Notes: a model not told the origin generated them from the sequence alone. A stretch of DNA of 64,000 bases from a bacterium (GCA_030432695.1 JAUILN010000003.1:496001-560000); one strand, 5' to 3'; numbered from the stretch's first letter, positions 50,941-60,296 are shown. Numbers and translations: made by a program.

Positions 50941-52995
50941 ATGCGCAAGAAGACCTGGAAGATCCTCGGTGCGGTCGTCGGACTACTGATCGTGCTGCTG
51001 TTGCTGTTCACCACCGCGTTCGTGTTCAACCCGTTCGAGGGTTCGCTGCCGGATATCCGCGGGGTGGTGCCGCGCGACATCGATTGGTTCGCCCGCAAGA
51101 GCGACCTTCGCGACGACTTCTCGTCGTTCCCCGAGCCGGTCTTCTGGGAGGAGTTCGAGATCAGCCGGGCGTGGCAGGTCTTGCACCAGACCGACACCTA
51201 CAAGGAGATCGAGGCGAGCGCGGGACTCGACCGGGCCTTCCTCGACCTGGCGGTGGCGGCCGATCAGATCCGCGAGCAGAGCGGCGGTTTCGTCGACCTC
51301 GTCGACGACGTGATCGGCAACGAGGTGGTCGTCGCCGGCTTCTTGCGTCCGCCCGCCTTGGCGAACGCGAGCTACTGCGCCTACCTCCGCGTGAGCTGGA
51401 AGCTGCGCGCTGCCTGGGGACTGCTCGAATGGGATTCGGTCCGGCAGGGGCTCGTCGACGGCGGCCTGGCGATCGCGCCGGTCGGGGACGGGACCATGAC
51501 CCTCACACCGGCGAACGGCGGGCCGCCGATCTACCTCGGGAGGCACCTCGACTGCTTGATGGTCAGCAACGACCAACAGCTGTTGAAAGACTCGTTGGAG
51601 CTCGCATCGGGAGTCACCGATCTCGAGTCGTTCGCCACGACGTCGTACTACCGCGACGAGATCGGCGGGCGCCTCGCAGCGTGGAAGGAGCGCACCCAGA
51701 TCGATCCGAACGCCGTCGAGCTGTTCGTGCGGCCCGAGCAGCTCCTGGAGGTCTCCGGCATCGGCACGAGCTGGCCCGACCCTCGCCACCCGACCGACAT
51801 GAGCCAGCGCGTGCTGGCCTCTTTCCTCAAGCTCTCGGGTTGGCGGTTTCTGAGCAGCAGTCTGATCTTCGAACCTGATCCGCAGCCGTCCGGATCAATG
51901 ACTCTGCTCGCCAATCTCGGGCTCAACCGAAACGAGCACTCCGCCTTCCAGGCCAACTTCTTCAAGGCCGAGGCCCAGGACCGGCAGAAGTGGCTCAACC
52001 CGTTCCTGTCGATGGTGCCGCAATCGGCGGTCGCCGCGGCGGCGCTGCGGGTCCCGGCGGCCGACTTCCTCCACGAGATGTTCCGGGCCGTCGAGCCGGA
52101 GTTGCGGCGGACCATCGACGAACAGCTGCAGCGCACCGGCCAATACGACTCGGTCTCGGCGTTGATCGACGACCTTGCGCCGGCCCTGTTGCCTCGCCTC
52201 GGCGTGGTGTTCCGACGTGCTCGCGAGATCGGCGGCGACATCACCAGCTTCGAGCCGTCGCCGGCTCCGCACGTCGCCTGGGTGTTCTGGGTGGATCCCC
52301 GATTCCGTCAGCAGGTCCAGCAGCTGTTCGCCTTTCTCACCCGCCACTCGGCGACCCTCGGGTTCGACAAGGCCTATGACCTGCCGGTGGACGGTGGTGC
52401 AGGTGGCGACGCGGCGCGCGAGTTCGTCAATCCGAACATCCCCGGCACCGGTGAGATCGCCGTGTTGATCTACGGGGACTTCTTCGTGTTCAGCAATTCC
52501 GGCCCGCTGATCCGGGAGATGATCGGCGCCCGGATCGGTGGGCAGAACCTCCTGGGTCTGCCCGACTACAAGACGTTCGAGCAGGAACTCGCGCCGAAGC
52601 TCAACGGCTTCGTGTATCTGCAGGGCCCGCAGCTCATCGAGATCGCGGAGGACTACATCGGCTTCCTCGAGTCCGACACGACCAACATCGACAGTGGCTG
52701 GGCCTTCGAGAACCGGCCGCGCGTCGAGCGCGACGTGCTGCGGCGCTCGTTCCCGGCGGCCAGTTCGGCGGCGTCGTTGTCGCCCGCGCAGCGCCAGCAG
52801 TTCGAGAACGAGGTCGACGAGGTGCTCCAGCGGGAGTGGCAGCAGGTCCGAGACACGGTGGTCGCCAGCAGCCGTGGCGGGCTCGATCGCACGCGCGGGC
52901 TCGGGATGCTGTTCCGCTCCGCCTACCTGCAGGTCGATCTGGCGCCCAATGCGATGCAGGTCGAGGGCCGGGTGCTGTTCGACTACATCCGGTGA
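50941..52995 (+). CDS. Membrane-anchored protein of unknown function
   Basis: The product is 684 aa, starting MRKKTWKILGAVVGLLIVLL at 50941 (K/R-rich then a hydrophobic anchor, residues 7-27). I recognise no family with confidence. The layout, with a single N-terminal anchor, a periplasmic alpha/beta region and phrases like FVFSNSGPLIREMI and DCLMVSNDQQLLKDSL, resembles DUF3352-type proteins. No catalytic motif is visible. The tRNA-Leu follows in the same direction. Confidence 0.7.
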   Translation: MRKKTWKILGAVVGLLIVLLLLFTTAFVFNPFEGSLPDIRGVVPRDIDWFARKSDLRDDFSSFPEPVFWEEFEISRAWQVLHQTDTYKEIEASAGLDRAFLDLAVAADQIREQSGGFVDLVDDVIGNEVVVAGFLRPPALANASYCAYLRVSWKLRAAWGLLEWDSVRQGLVDGGLAIAPVGDGTMTLTPANGGPPIYLGRHLDCLMVSNDQQLLKDSLELASGVTDLESFATTSYYRDEIGGRLAAWKERTQIDPNAVELFVRPEQLLEVSGIGTSWPDPRHPTDMSQRVLASFLKLSGWRFLSSSLIFEPDPQPSGSMTLLANLGLNRNEHSAFQANFFKAEAQDRQKWLNPFLSMVPQSAVAAAALRVPAADFLHEMFRAVEPELRRTIDEQLQRTGQYDSVSALIDDLAPALLPRLGVVFRRAREIGGDITSFEPSPAPHVAWVFWVDPRFRQQVQQLFAFLTRHSATLGFDKAYDLPVDGGAGGDAAREFVNPNIPGTGEIAVLIYGDFFVFSNSGPLIREMIGARIGGQNLLGLPDYKTFEQELAPKLNGFVYLQGPQLIEIAEDYIGFLESDTTNIDSGWAFENRPRVERDVLRRSFPAASSAASLSPAQRQQFENEVDEVLQREWQQVRDTVVASSRGGLDRTRGLGMLFRSAYLQVDLAPNAMQVEGRVLFDYIR

Positions 52996-53108
52996 GCCAG
53001 CTCGGGGCCGTGGCCGCGTCCAGCGGGATTCCCGCTTGCCGGCTCCCTCTTGCTGGTCTCCCACTTGACGGGCTGTCGCGGGTGGCTAAGGTGTGCGGCC
53101 CTCCATCG

Positions 53109-53193
53109 GCCGAGATGGCGGAATTGGTAGACGCGCTTGCTTGAGGGGCAAGTGACCGTTTAGGTCGTGCAGGTTCAAGTCCTGTTCTCGGCA
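53109..53193 (+). tRNA. tRNA-Leu (anticodon GAG)
   Basis: An 85-nt cloverleaf. The acceptor stem GCCGAGA pairs with TCTCGGC and is followed by discriminator A. The anticodon stem CTTGC/GCAAG holds loop TTGAGGG, so the anticodon is GAG. A long variable arm typical of leucine tRNAs is present, and the T-loop is GGTTCAAGTCC. CCA is not encoded (ACG follows). Confidence 0.95.
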
Positions 53194-53200
53194 CGCTTTC

Positions 53201-53237
53201 CCGCGGGTCGCTCCATCCTGGATGGAGCGGCCCGCGG
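53201..53237. terminator. 16-bp hairpin after tRNA-Leu
   Basis: The arms 53201-53216 and 53222-53237 pair over 16 bp with one G-T position and a 5-nt loop. It lies 8 bp after the tRNA and before the convergent M61 peptidase gene. No strong T-run follows. It probably terminates the tRNA transcript. Confidence 0.6.
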
Positions 53238-53323
53238 TGCTTTCAAGGCAGACGGTGCCTTCGGGACGGTGCGCTCGCAGGACCGATTGCCGGCTTCGCG
53301 GAGCACGCACCGGGTCTCGGTGG

Positions 53324-55150
53324 TCAACGCCCGGCGACCGAGAGGATGCCCCGGCGAATCGCCAGGGCCGTCGGTTCCGGTGGGTCGATCGAGTCGGCGT
53401 CCAGCAGCTCGAGGTGGGCGCGGACGCGAGGCTGAGCCTCGACGGTGGCGGTGACCTCCAGCTCCCGATCGCCCGGTCCGAGGAGCGCGACCCGAGCCGT
53501 GCCGGATTCGTCCCGCGACTCCAGCCAGTTCTGCACGTCTTCGGACGTGGCGATCGGTGCGCCGTCCAGTGCGACGATCCGACCCTGTGAGCGCATCCGG
53601 TTGCGGTCGCTGCCGGCGTTCGGGTCGATCCACCATGGGATCCGGAGGTCGTCGTTGCGGACTTCGTGTAGTCCCCGCAGCGCGAATCTTTCCGAGCGGC
53701 TCTCCGAGAAGACGACGCCGGCCGAGGCGAGGATGCCGGCGTAGTCCGGCACCTGCGTGCCACGGACGTGTGCGTCGAACCACGGGGTGAAGTCGAGGCC
53801 GGTCAGCTGGAGCAGCAGGCGTTCGACGTCCGCATCTTCGTAGCCGCGGTCGTCGGCCATGCACTCCCGGAACAGTGCGCGCATCAGGTCGTCGAGGCTG
53901 CGGGTATTGGCCGTGGCCGACCGGATCTGCACGTCGAGTAGCAGTCCGAGGACCTGCCCCGACGTGTAGTAGCTGAGATTGCGGTCGGTCGGGAGTTCGT
54001 CCCAGACCCGGTCGGAGGCCATCGAAGAGGACACGTGCCGCCGCGCCGGGGTGCTCTCGAACGCCGAGATCCGGCCGGCCATCGCATTCCAGAACTCCTC
54101 TTCGCTGCTGAGCCCGGCCCGCGCCATCGTCACGGTCGTGTAGTAGGAGGTCACACCTTCGCAGAGCCAGAGCATGGTCGTGCGGTTGGCGCGGCCGTAG
54201 TCGAAAGGGCCGAGAGCAGCCGGACGCGCCCGCTTGACGTTCCACAGGTGGAAGAACTCGTGGGCGACCGTCGAAAGCGCGGCCCGGTCGCTCGCCAACA
54301 GCAGGCCGACCGGCACTCCGATCGCCGTCGAGGTCAGATGTTCCAACCCGCCGCCGTGGCCGGTGCGCGAAGCGGTGAACAGGAAGGTGTAGTGCTCGCT
54401 CGGCAGGCCGCCGAACAGGGACGCCTGGACCTCGGTGACCTTGCGGAGATTGGTCAGCCACGCCGCGTGGTCGAATTCGAGGTCACGCGTTGCGTCGACC
54501 ACGACCCGCACCGTCGACTCCGCGCATTCGAAACTCCAGTCCTGGAACACTCCGAGCTTGACCGGGCAGTCAGCCAGGAAGTCGTAGTCGGCGGCGAAGA
54601 ACGAGCCCTCGGCAGTCTCCACCAGTCCGGACGCGATGCGCCAGTCCGGCGGAAGGTCGAAGTGGACGGTGCAGGGCGCATCGTCAGCACCTCGGACGCG
54701 CAAGTAGACCTGCGGACCCTCGTAGGTCAGGCAGCGGCGCTGCGGACCGCGCTGCATGAAGCGGTCCTGGTCGTCGAGTTCGACCCTGTAGTCGATCGTC
54801 AGGGCTGTTTCGGCGCCGTGCGCGATGCCGAAGTGGCTGCGGTCCAGTTGGGCCACATCGAGCGGTTGACCGCTCGATCCCCGGGCGGAGATCGAGGTCA
54901 CGCGCTCCGGGAAGTCCCGATAGCGGTAGGAGCCTGGGGTCCAGACGGGCATCTCCACGACGGTCCATCGACCCGCCGGATGTCTCAATCGCAACGAGAC
55001 TTCCAGCGGAATCCTGCCGCGTTCGTCGGCGGTCGTCGTGGTCGCGCGGACGGTGTAGTCACAATCCGTCGGCCCGCGGGTGACATCGGGGGATACAGGG
55101 GCGGGACCCTGCATCGAGAACAGCAGTGTGCACGCAGTCGCGGTGATCAT
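53324..55150 (-). CDS. M61-family (glycyl aminopeptidase-like) metallopeptidase with PDZ-like C-terminus
   Basis: The product is 608 aa. The start MITATACTLLFSMQGPAP at 55150 is preferred as a short signal peptide; upstream Met codons also exist. An N-terminal beta domain of the M61 type is followed by the zinc site HEFFH (297-301) with HLWNVKRARP, and WLCEGVTSYYTT supplies the third ligand Glu. The C-terminal 200 residues include a PDZ-like segment (GRIVALDGAPIATSEDVQNW) for substrate binding. It likely acts as an aminopeptidase in the envelope. It converges with tRNA-Leu. Confidence 0.88.
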   Translation of the reverse strand: MITATACTLLFSMQGPAPVSPDVTRGPTDCDYTVRATTTTADERGRIPLEVSLRLRHPAGRWTVVEMPVWTPGSYRYRDFPERVTSISARGSSGQPLDVAQLDRSHFGIAHGAETALTIDYRVELDDQDRFMQRGPQRRCLTYEGPQVYLRVRGADDAPCTVHFDLPPDWRIASGLVETAEGSFFAADYDFLADCPVKLGVFQDWSFECAESTVRVVVDATRDLEFDHAAWLTNLRKVTEVQASLFGGLPSEHYTFLFTASRTGHGGGLEHLTSTAIGVPVGLLLASDRAALSTVAHEFFHLWNVKRARPAALGPFDYGRANRTTMLWLCEGVTSYYTTVTMARAGLSSEEEFWNAMAGRISAFESTPARRHVSSSMASDRVWDELPTDRNLSYYTSGQVLGLLLDVQIRSATANTRSLDDLMRALFRECMADDRGYEDADVERLLLQLTGLDFTPWFDAHVRGTQVPDYAGILASAGVVFSESRSERFALRGLHEVRNDDLRIPWWIDPNAGSDRNRMRSQGRIVALDGAPIATSEDVQNWLESRDESGTARVALLGPGDRELEVTATVEAQPRVRAHLELLDADSIDPPEPTALAIRRGILSVAGR

Positions 55151-55362
55151 CTTGGAATCGGATAGCTGTCCGAGAACGAGAACGCCCGGCAAGCGCGGTG
55201 TCAGCGCGGCCTCGTTCGCCGCCGGCATCCGCCCTTTCCGAGTGTGATGGTCGGGTGATGTCGCGTCCACCATGCTGGCGCCGGCCAGGGGCCCTCCGGC
55301 GACGGTCTGCATCCGTTCCCGGGAGATCTCCCCATCCGTCTCCGAGTATCGAGGACGCTCCC

Positions 55363-56256
55363 ATGCGCTCCGAGCACACGCCGTCTCCTTCTGCGATCCA
55401 TGCCGCCGTCCGCCTGCTCGGCGACGACGACCACAACGTGCAGCGGATGTGTCTGCGTCGGATCCTGACCTGGGGCGAATCCGCGCGGGCGGCGGTCGAG
55501 ATCGCCTGCCGCGACGACGACGCGCGGTTGCGTTCTCGGGCGCGGTTGGCGCTGCGTGGGCTGGACATGTCCAAAGCAGCGGACGGCTTCGTCGGTGCGG
55601 TCGAGGCGGCGCGGGCCGGCAGGGATCCGCGGGGCGTCCTCGAGGCCGGGCTGTCTGCCGTTCATCAGTTCGTCGCCGGAGATCTCGGCCATGAGCCGGA
55701 CTTCGTGGGGCGTCTCGACGCGCTGGCTGCCGAGCTTCGTCCGTTGGTCGAACGACGATCCACGACCACCGCAGCACGTCGCCTCGGCCAGCTCCTCGCC
55801 AATCAACACGGCCTGACCGGTCGGGATCGGGGGGTTCCGATCGTGCGTCATGACGAGATCTTGCCGGGGCGGGTCCTCGAGCAGCGGCTCGGACCATCGT
55901 CGGTACTCTGCGCGATCTACCTCCTGGTAGGCCGCCGCGCCGGGCTAGATCTCACGGCGGTGCGCTTGCCGGGCTTCTTCCTGGTTCGCATCCACGGCCG
56001 GCGTCGCATCCTGATCGATCCGTTCCACGGAGGCCGGACCACGACGCGTGCCGATTGCCTGCGCTATCTGCGTCGGATCGGCGACGAGTCCGCGTCGGTT
56101 CGCAAGCTTTGCGATGTCGCAGATGCCGAGGTCTTGCAGGGCTTCGTGGAAGACTTGCTGCAGGGGCGTGATGCGGCCGGCGATCCTGATCTGCGCGGCG
56201 CACTCGAACGCGCACGGGCGGCGGTGCAGCCGGGGCGGGTCGCGGCGTCGCGCTGA
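55363..56256 (+). CDS. SirB1/transglutaminase-like family protein with altered active site
   Basis: The product is 297 aa, starting MRSEHTPSPSAIHAAVRLLG. The overall pattern (N-terminal helical half, then VLCAIYLLVGRRAGLDLTAVRLPGFFLVRIHG) matches SirB1-type transglut_core2 proteins, but the usual P-G-H-F motif is P-G-F-F here. Enzymatic activity may therefore be lost or changed. It is divergent from the M61 gene across 212 bp, which should hold both promoters. Confidence 0.75.
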   Translation: MRSEHTPSPSAIHAAVRLLGDDDHNVQRMCLRRILTWGESARAAVEIACRDDDARLRSRARLALRGLDMSKAADGFVGAVEAARAGRDPRGVLEAGLSAVHQFVAGDLGHEPDFVGRLDALAAELRPLVERRSTTTAARRLGQLLANQHGLTGRDRGVPIVRHDEILPGRVLEQRLGPSSVLCAIYLLVGRRAGLDLTAVRLPGFFLVRIHGRRRILIDPFHGGRTTTRADCLRYLRRIGDESASVRKLCDVADAEVLQGFVEDLLQGRDAAGDPDLRGALERARAAVQPGRVAASR

Positions 56257-56290
56257 TCCGGTCGACGGCTCACCTCGTGGGCCGCGTCGA

Positions 56291-57001
56291 TCAGATCATG
56301 TTGTGGAGCCAGGTGACGACCGGGCGGATCAGGCTCGGCATCACGTAGAACAGGGCGAGGATGCCGCCGAGCATCAGGAACGTCTGCGACCGGACGTTCT
56401 CGTAGAACCGCCCGATCGTCCGGGGGAAGAACCCGCCGAGGACTCCGGCCCCATCCAGCGGCGGCCAGGGGATGAGGTTCAGGATCCCGAGGAACGCGTT
56501 CAGGATCACGAAGACCGTGCAGATCTTGGCGGTCGCGAACACCGGTCCGGAGCTGTACTCGAAGTTCGGGCTGATGAACAAGGTCATCGAGCCGCCATTC
56601 CCGGGATACGACGTGGCGTAGTCCGCGGCGACGAGGCCCTTGAGAACGAGTACGCCCAGGCCGGCCAGCAGGAAGTTCGAAACCGGCCCCGCGAGCGACA
56701 TCAGGGCCGCGCGGTTCGGGTGCCTTGCTGCCCAGGCGACGCTGATCGGCGTGCTGGCGAACCCCATGCACATCAGGCTGCCGCGGGTGGCGCCGAACAC
56801 CAGCACGGCGATCGGCAGGATCACCATGCCGAACGGTTCCCGCTTGATGTGGGGAATGGGATTGAGCGTGACCTGACCGCCTACGTAGGCCGTGCGGTCT
56901 CCTCCCCACATCGCTACGAGTGCGTGGGCAGCCTCGTGGAACACGAGGCTGACCAGCAGCACGACGTAGAACAAGACCATGTCGAGGATGGGGACGTCCA
57001 A
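56291..57001 (-). CDS. Site-2-protease family (M50) membrane metallopeptidase
   Basis: The product is 236 aa, with several transmembrane segments. The zinc motif HEAAH (residues 22-26, in LVFHEAAHALVAMWGG) and the third-ligand loop NLIPWPPLDGAGV define an intramembrane M50 protease. A small family size and lack of PDZ domain place it with the SpoIVFB/Rv0359-like group. It cleaves membrane-anchored substrates such as anti-sigma factors; the target here is unknown. It lies 2 bp from xseB, in the same operon direction. Confidence 0.9.
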   Translation of the reverse strand: MDVPILDMVLFYVVLLVSLVFHEAAHALVAMWGGDRTAYVGGQVTLNPIPHIKREPFGMVILPIAVLVFGATRGSLMCMGFASTPISVAWAARHPNRAALMSLAGPVSNFLLAGLGVLVLKGLVAADYATSYPGNGGSMTLFISPNFEYSSGPVFATAKICTVFVILNAFLGILNLIPWPPLDGAGVLGGFFPRTIGRFYENVRSQTFLMLGGILALFYVMPSLIRPVVTWLHNMI

Positions 57002-57003
57002 GA

Positions 57004-57306
57004 TCAGTCCTCCGGTTCCTCGGCTTCGCTCGGTGCTTCGCTCGCAACGGTGTTCAGGTCCTCGACGACCTTGCGGACCCGCAGCTCGGTGCCCGACAGG
57101 GTCTGCCGGCAGAAGCGGATCAGCGTCGAGGCGCGCTCGACCTTCTCGCCGAGGACGTCGACGTCGGCGGTGCCGCTCTCGATCTCGTCCAGGATGGTCT
57201 CGAGTTCCTCGGCGGCCTGGGAGTAGGTGAGGTCGCTCTTCTTCTTGGCGGCCATGGTTCGCAGTGCGGACGGTGGATCGGGGATGGGTTCGGGGCGCCG
57301 GTTCAT
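57004..57306 (-). CDS. xseB: Exodeoxyribonuclease VII small subunit
   Basis: The product is 100 aa from ATG 57306, which overlaps the xseA stop (ATGA); an internal start MAAKKKSDLT at 57255 gives an 83-aa product closer to the usual XseB size. The core TYSQAAEELETILDEIESG and ERASTLIRFCRQTL match XseB. It forms exonuclease VII with the large subunit encoded just upstream, degrading single-stranded DNA. Confidence 0.9.
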   Translation of the reverse strand: MNRRPEPIPDPPSALRTMAAKKKSDLTYSQAAEELETILDEIESGTADVDVLGEKVERASTLIRFCRQTLSGTELRVRKVVEDLNTVASEAPSEAEEPED

Positions 57307-58997
57307 CCCGGACGCGGTTGGATCGACTCGACGCGGACGCGCGCCGATCCGTCGCGGAAGGTGATGTCGGCGAGGGCGTTGGACTGCAGCGCGGCGGCGT
57401 CGGTCACCACCTTGCCGTCGGCCGGGTTCCGGACCAGCGCGTAGCCGCGCTCGAGCACGCGCTGTGGATCGAGCAGGCGAAGGCGGGTCTCGGCTTCGTG
57501 CAGTCGCGACCCGGCGCGTTCAAGACGTCGCTGCGAGCGTTCGGCGATCCGCTCGGCGGCGCGGTCCAGGGAGTGGTGCTCGTCGCGCAGCCGAGCGGCG
57601 GTCACGCTACGGATCCGCAGCGCGGCATCGAGCAGGTCACGGTTGCGCTCGTGCAGGAAGTGCCGCGTGCCGCGGGTCAGGCGGGGCCCTGCCGCGACAA
57701 GGGCCTGGCGTTCGGCGGCAAGTCGTGCCGAGACGGCTCGGACGACCAGATGCGCGCGGTCGGCCAGACGTTCCCGGGCGCGGTCGCAGACACCGGTGGC
57801 GGCGCGTCGCAGGCGTTCGGCGGTGTCCTGCAGTGCCGCGGCCTGCTCATGCCAGAGATCGACGAGGAACGCTGCGGTCGCGGTCGGCGTCTTCAGGGAG
57901 GTGGCGATCTCGTCGAGGACCGAACGGTCCCGCTCGTGACCGATGCCGACCAGCACCTTCAGCGGATGTTCGGCGACCGCGCGCGCGACCTTCTCGTCGT
58001 CCCACCAGGCCAGGTCGGTGCGGGAACCGCCGCCGCGCACGATGCAGACCACGTCGAAGTCGTCCTGGTGATCGCGGAAGTAATCGAGGCCCCCGAGGAC
58101 CGTGCGCTGCAGCTCCTCACCCTGCACGCGCACCGGGTAGAGGCCGATCTCGAAACCGATTCCCGAACCCTCGAGCTCGCGCAGGAAGTCGTTCCAGCCG
58201 TCCGAGTCGGGACTGGACAGCACGCCGATCCGCAGCGTCGGAGTCGGCAGCCCGAGCGCGAGGTTGCGTTCGTGTAGCCCGGCTTCGCGAAGTGTCGCGA
58301 GGATCTGCTCCTTGGTGAGTGCGAGCTTGCCGAGCGTGAACTCGGGGCGGATGTCGTCGACGAGGAGCTGGTAGCGGCCGCTGGCGGGGTAGAGGTCGAT
58401 GCGTGCCTCGATGAGGATCTCGATCCCGTCGCGCAGGGTCATGCCCTTCGACTCGAGCAGCGGTAGCACCCGTTGCGCGGTTCGCTCGAACAAGGCGACG
58501 TCGACGGTTGCCGCCGGGCGATCCCCCACCGCGGCCTTCTCCACGAGTTGGAAGAAGATGTGCTTGCGCTCGCGGTTCTTGTCGAACTCCAGCACCTCGC
58601 CGACCACCTGGACGCGGCCGGGGAACGCGACGCGCAGGGCTTCGCGGACCCGCTCGTTGAGCTGGAGGACGGTCCATGGGCCGCCGTCTTCGCTCGGCCC
58701 CGCCGTGGCCGTCGCTTGCGGAGTGCTCTCGGTGGGTTTCGCGGCCTTCTTGGGCTTGTCCGCGACCTCGACCGTACCCGCGAGGATCCCCATGACCTCG
58801 GATGCGATCTCGAAGCCGTGCTTCATGAACGCGTCGATGACCGCTTCGGCGTGGGTCGCGGGCACCCGCCAACACTTGTCGCGCTTGTCCCAACGCCGCG
58901 ACGGCAGCGCCTTCACCTCGTCGACGAGGTAGGGGTCGTAGGGAAAGCGGATGACCAGGTGGTGGCCGTCGCGGTCGAGTTCGATCGTCCCGGACAT
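57303..58997 (-). CDS. xseA: Exodeoxyribonuclease VII large subunit with an extra N-terminal HARP-like domain
   Basis: The product is 564 aa, starting MSGTIELDRDGHHLVIRFP at 58997. Residues 1-65 contain YDPYLVDEVKALPSRRWD and CWRVP, a HARP-like single-strand DNA-binding pattern not part of normal XseA (usual length about 400-460). A linker follows, then the OB-fold (WTVLQLNERVREALR) and the catalytic Exonuc_VII_L core: RIGVLSSPDSDGW, VVCIVRGGGSRTDLAWWDD, GIGHERDRSVLDE and TPTATAAFL. C-terminal coiled coils and RVLERGYALVRN follow. The enzyme degrades ssDNA in repair. Confidence 0.93.
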   Translation of the reverse strand: MSGTIELDRDGHHLVIRFPYDPYLVDEVKALPSRRWDKRDKCWRVPATHAEAVIDAFMKHGFEIASEVMGILAGTVEVADKPKKAAKPTESTPQATATAGPSEDGGPWTVLQLNERVREALRVAFPGRVQVVGEVLEFDKNRERKHIFFQLVEKAAVGDRPAATVDVALFERTAQRVLPLLESKGMTLRDGIEILIEARIDLYPASGRYQLLVDDIRPEFTLGKLALTKEQILATLREAGLHERNLALGLPTPTLRIGVLSSPDSDGWNDFLRELEGSGIGFEIGLYPVRVQGEELQRTVLGGLDYFRDHQDDFDVVCIVRGGGSRTDLAWWDDEKVARAVAEHPLKVLVGIGHERDRSVLDEIATSLKTPTATAAFLVDLWHEQAAALQDTAERLRRAATGVCDRARERLADRAHLVVRAVSARLAAERQALVAAGPRLTRGTRHFLHERNRDLLDAALRIRSVTAARLRDEHHSLDRAAERIAERSQRRLERAGSRLHEAETRLRLLDPQRVLERGYALVRNPADGKVVTDAAALQSNALADITFRDGSARVRVESIQPRPG

Positions 58998-59067
58998 CGG
59001 ATGGCGGAGCTTAGCCGCGCGAGCGTCCGGGATCATGTGCGTCGCGGTGGATCCTCGGGGCGACGGG

Positions 59068-59700
59068 TCATCGGCCTTCGGTGAGCAGTTTCGGCAGTTC
59101 CACCAGCGCCTGGCGACGAACTTCGTCGAGCGTGATCACGCGGCCGGCGACCCGGCTGAGGTCGGACATCACCTCGGGGGCGAGGCCGCACGGGCGGATC
59201 CGATTCCAGGGCTCACCCTCGATGGCCACGTTGAGAGAGATGCCGTGCATGCTGATCCAGTGGCGGATCGCGACCCCGATCGAGGCGACCTTGCGGCCGC
59301 CCACGAAGACTCCGGTTCCGTCCACCGAGGGTTCGGCATCGAGGCCGAACCCGGCGCAGATCCGCACGCCGAACGATTCCAGCGCCCGCAGCCAGCGGCG
59401 TACGTCCCGGTGGGGCAGCGAGACGATCGGGTAGACCACGAGCTGGCCGGGACCGTGCCACGTGACCTTGCCGCCGCGTTCGATCTCGACTGTGTGCGGA
59501 CGTTGGTCGGGCGGAGTTCCTCTGCCAGACGTGTAGACCGAGTCGTGTTCGACGAGCAGGACCCGGCCCGCCGAGCCGTCGGCGTGCGTCGCGGCAACCA
59601 GCTCCCTCATCCGTTCGTGAACCGGCTGGAAGGGAGCCCTCCCGAGATCCTCGATCGGCATGCCTCCGAGGTGGAACGTTCGCTCGTTCTCGTTCAGCAT
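59068..59700 (-). CDS. lipB: Lipoyl(octanoyl) transferase
   Basis: The product is 210 aa, starting MLNENERTFHLGGMPIED at 59700. Family motifs are VLLVEHDSVYTSGRGT, GGKVTWHGPGQLVVYPI, the catalytic Lys in GGRKVASIGVA and the acyl-carrying Cys in RPCGL. LipB transfers octanoyl from acyl carrier protein to lipoate-dependent enzymes. It is divergent from a small membrane-protein gene. The gene lies 70 bp after xseA's start region, so it is probably in its own transcript. Confidence 0.95.
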   Translation of the reverse strand: MLNENERTFHLGGMPIEDLGRAPFQPVHERMRELVAATHADGSAGRVLLVEHDSVYTSGRGTPPDQRPHTVEIERGGKVTWHGPGQLVVYPIVSLPHRDVRRWLRALESFGVRICAGFGLDAEPSVDGTGVFVGGRKVASIGVAIRHWISMHGISLNVAIEGEPWNRIRPCGLAPEVMSDLSRVAGRVITLDEVRRQALVELPKLLTEGR

Positions 59701-59709
59701 CGGGACTCC

Positions 59710-60153
59710 ATGCGCGATCTCATGGTCGTCCTGACACTCTTGGTTCTGCAGGCCTCGGTCTCTGCGCAGTCGATCGAGCCGGTGCCCGGCGTGGTCGAGC
59801 AGGGCGGCGTGGCCGAGATTCGCGCCTGGACTGGAGCCGAAGAACCGCTGGCCGGGCTCGGGATCGGCCTCCGTCGGTTGCACGGCGATGGTTCGCCTGA
59901 CGGCCCCGTGTCCCAGCGTTGCGCGACCGACGGTCGTGGGATTGCCATGCTCCAGGTCGACGGGGCTCCGGGCCGGTATCGCTTGGAGGCCGAGGTGGGA
60001 GGAGTGGTGGTGCACTCGCCATTCCGCGTCGTGCCGGCTGCGCCACGTCTCGCGTGGTTCGTCGCAGGCCTGCTCACCGTGAGCGTCGCGGCCGGATGGC
60101 TGCTATGGCGTCGACGGCCGGTGCGGACCGAGAATCGGTTGCCGTCGGCCTGA
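59710..60153 (+). CDS. Small secreted/membrane beta-sandwich protein
   Basis: The product is 147 aa. A signal peptide (MVVLTLLVLQASVSA) starts after a short MRDL leader. A single beta-sandwich domain follows (PGVVEQGGVAEIRAWTG, GRGIAMLQVDGAPGRYRLEA), and a C-terminal transmembrane helix WFVAGLLTVSVAAGWLLW has a basic tail. Type I membrane topology is likely. The stop codon lies inside the first unit of the 18-bp tandem repeat at 60147-60214. Function is unknown. Confidence 0.72.
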   Translation: MRDLMVVLTLLVLQASVSAQSIEPVPGVVEQGGVAEIRAWTGAEEPLAGLGIGLRRLHGDGSPDGPVSQRCATDGRGIAMLQVDGAPGRYRLEAEVGGVVVHSPFRVVPAAPRLAWFVAGLLTVSVAAGWLLWRRRPVRTENRLPSA

Positions 60154-60214
60154 AGCTCCGGGAAGGCCTGAAGCTCCGGGAAGGCCTGAAGCTCCGGGAA
60201 GGCCCGAAGCTTCC
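60147..60214. repeat. 18-bp tandem repeat overlapping a stop codon
   Basis: Three identical 18-bp units GGCCTGAAGCTCCGGGAA at 60147, 60165 and 60183, with a fourth degenerate partial unit to 60214. The stop codon of the upstream gene is inside unit 1. All units contain TGA in that frame, so expansion would not extend the protein. Confidence 0.85.
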
Positions 60215-60296
60215 AGTCGTTGCGGTGAGCCACTCGCTCACGGCTCCGTCCGGTCCCGTGCGGCCCGATCGAAGTCTCGGGCGCTGAGCGGAAGGC

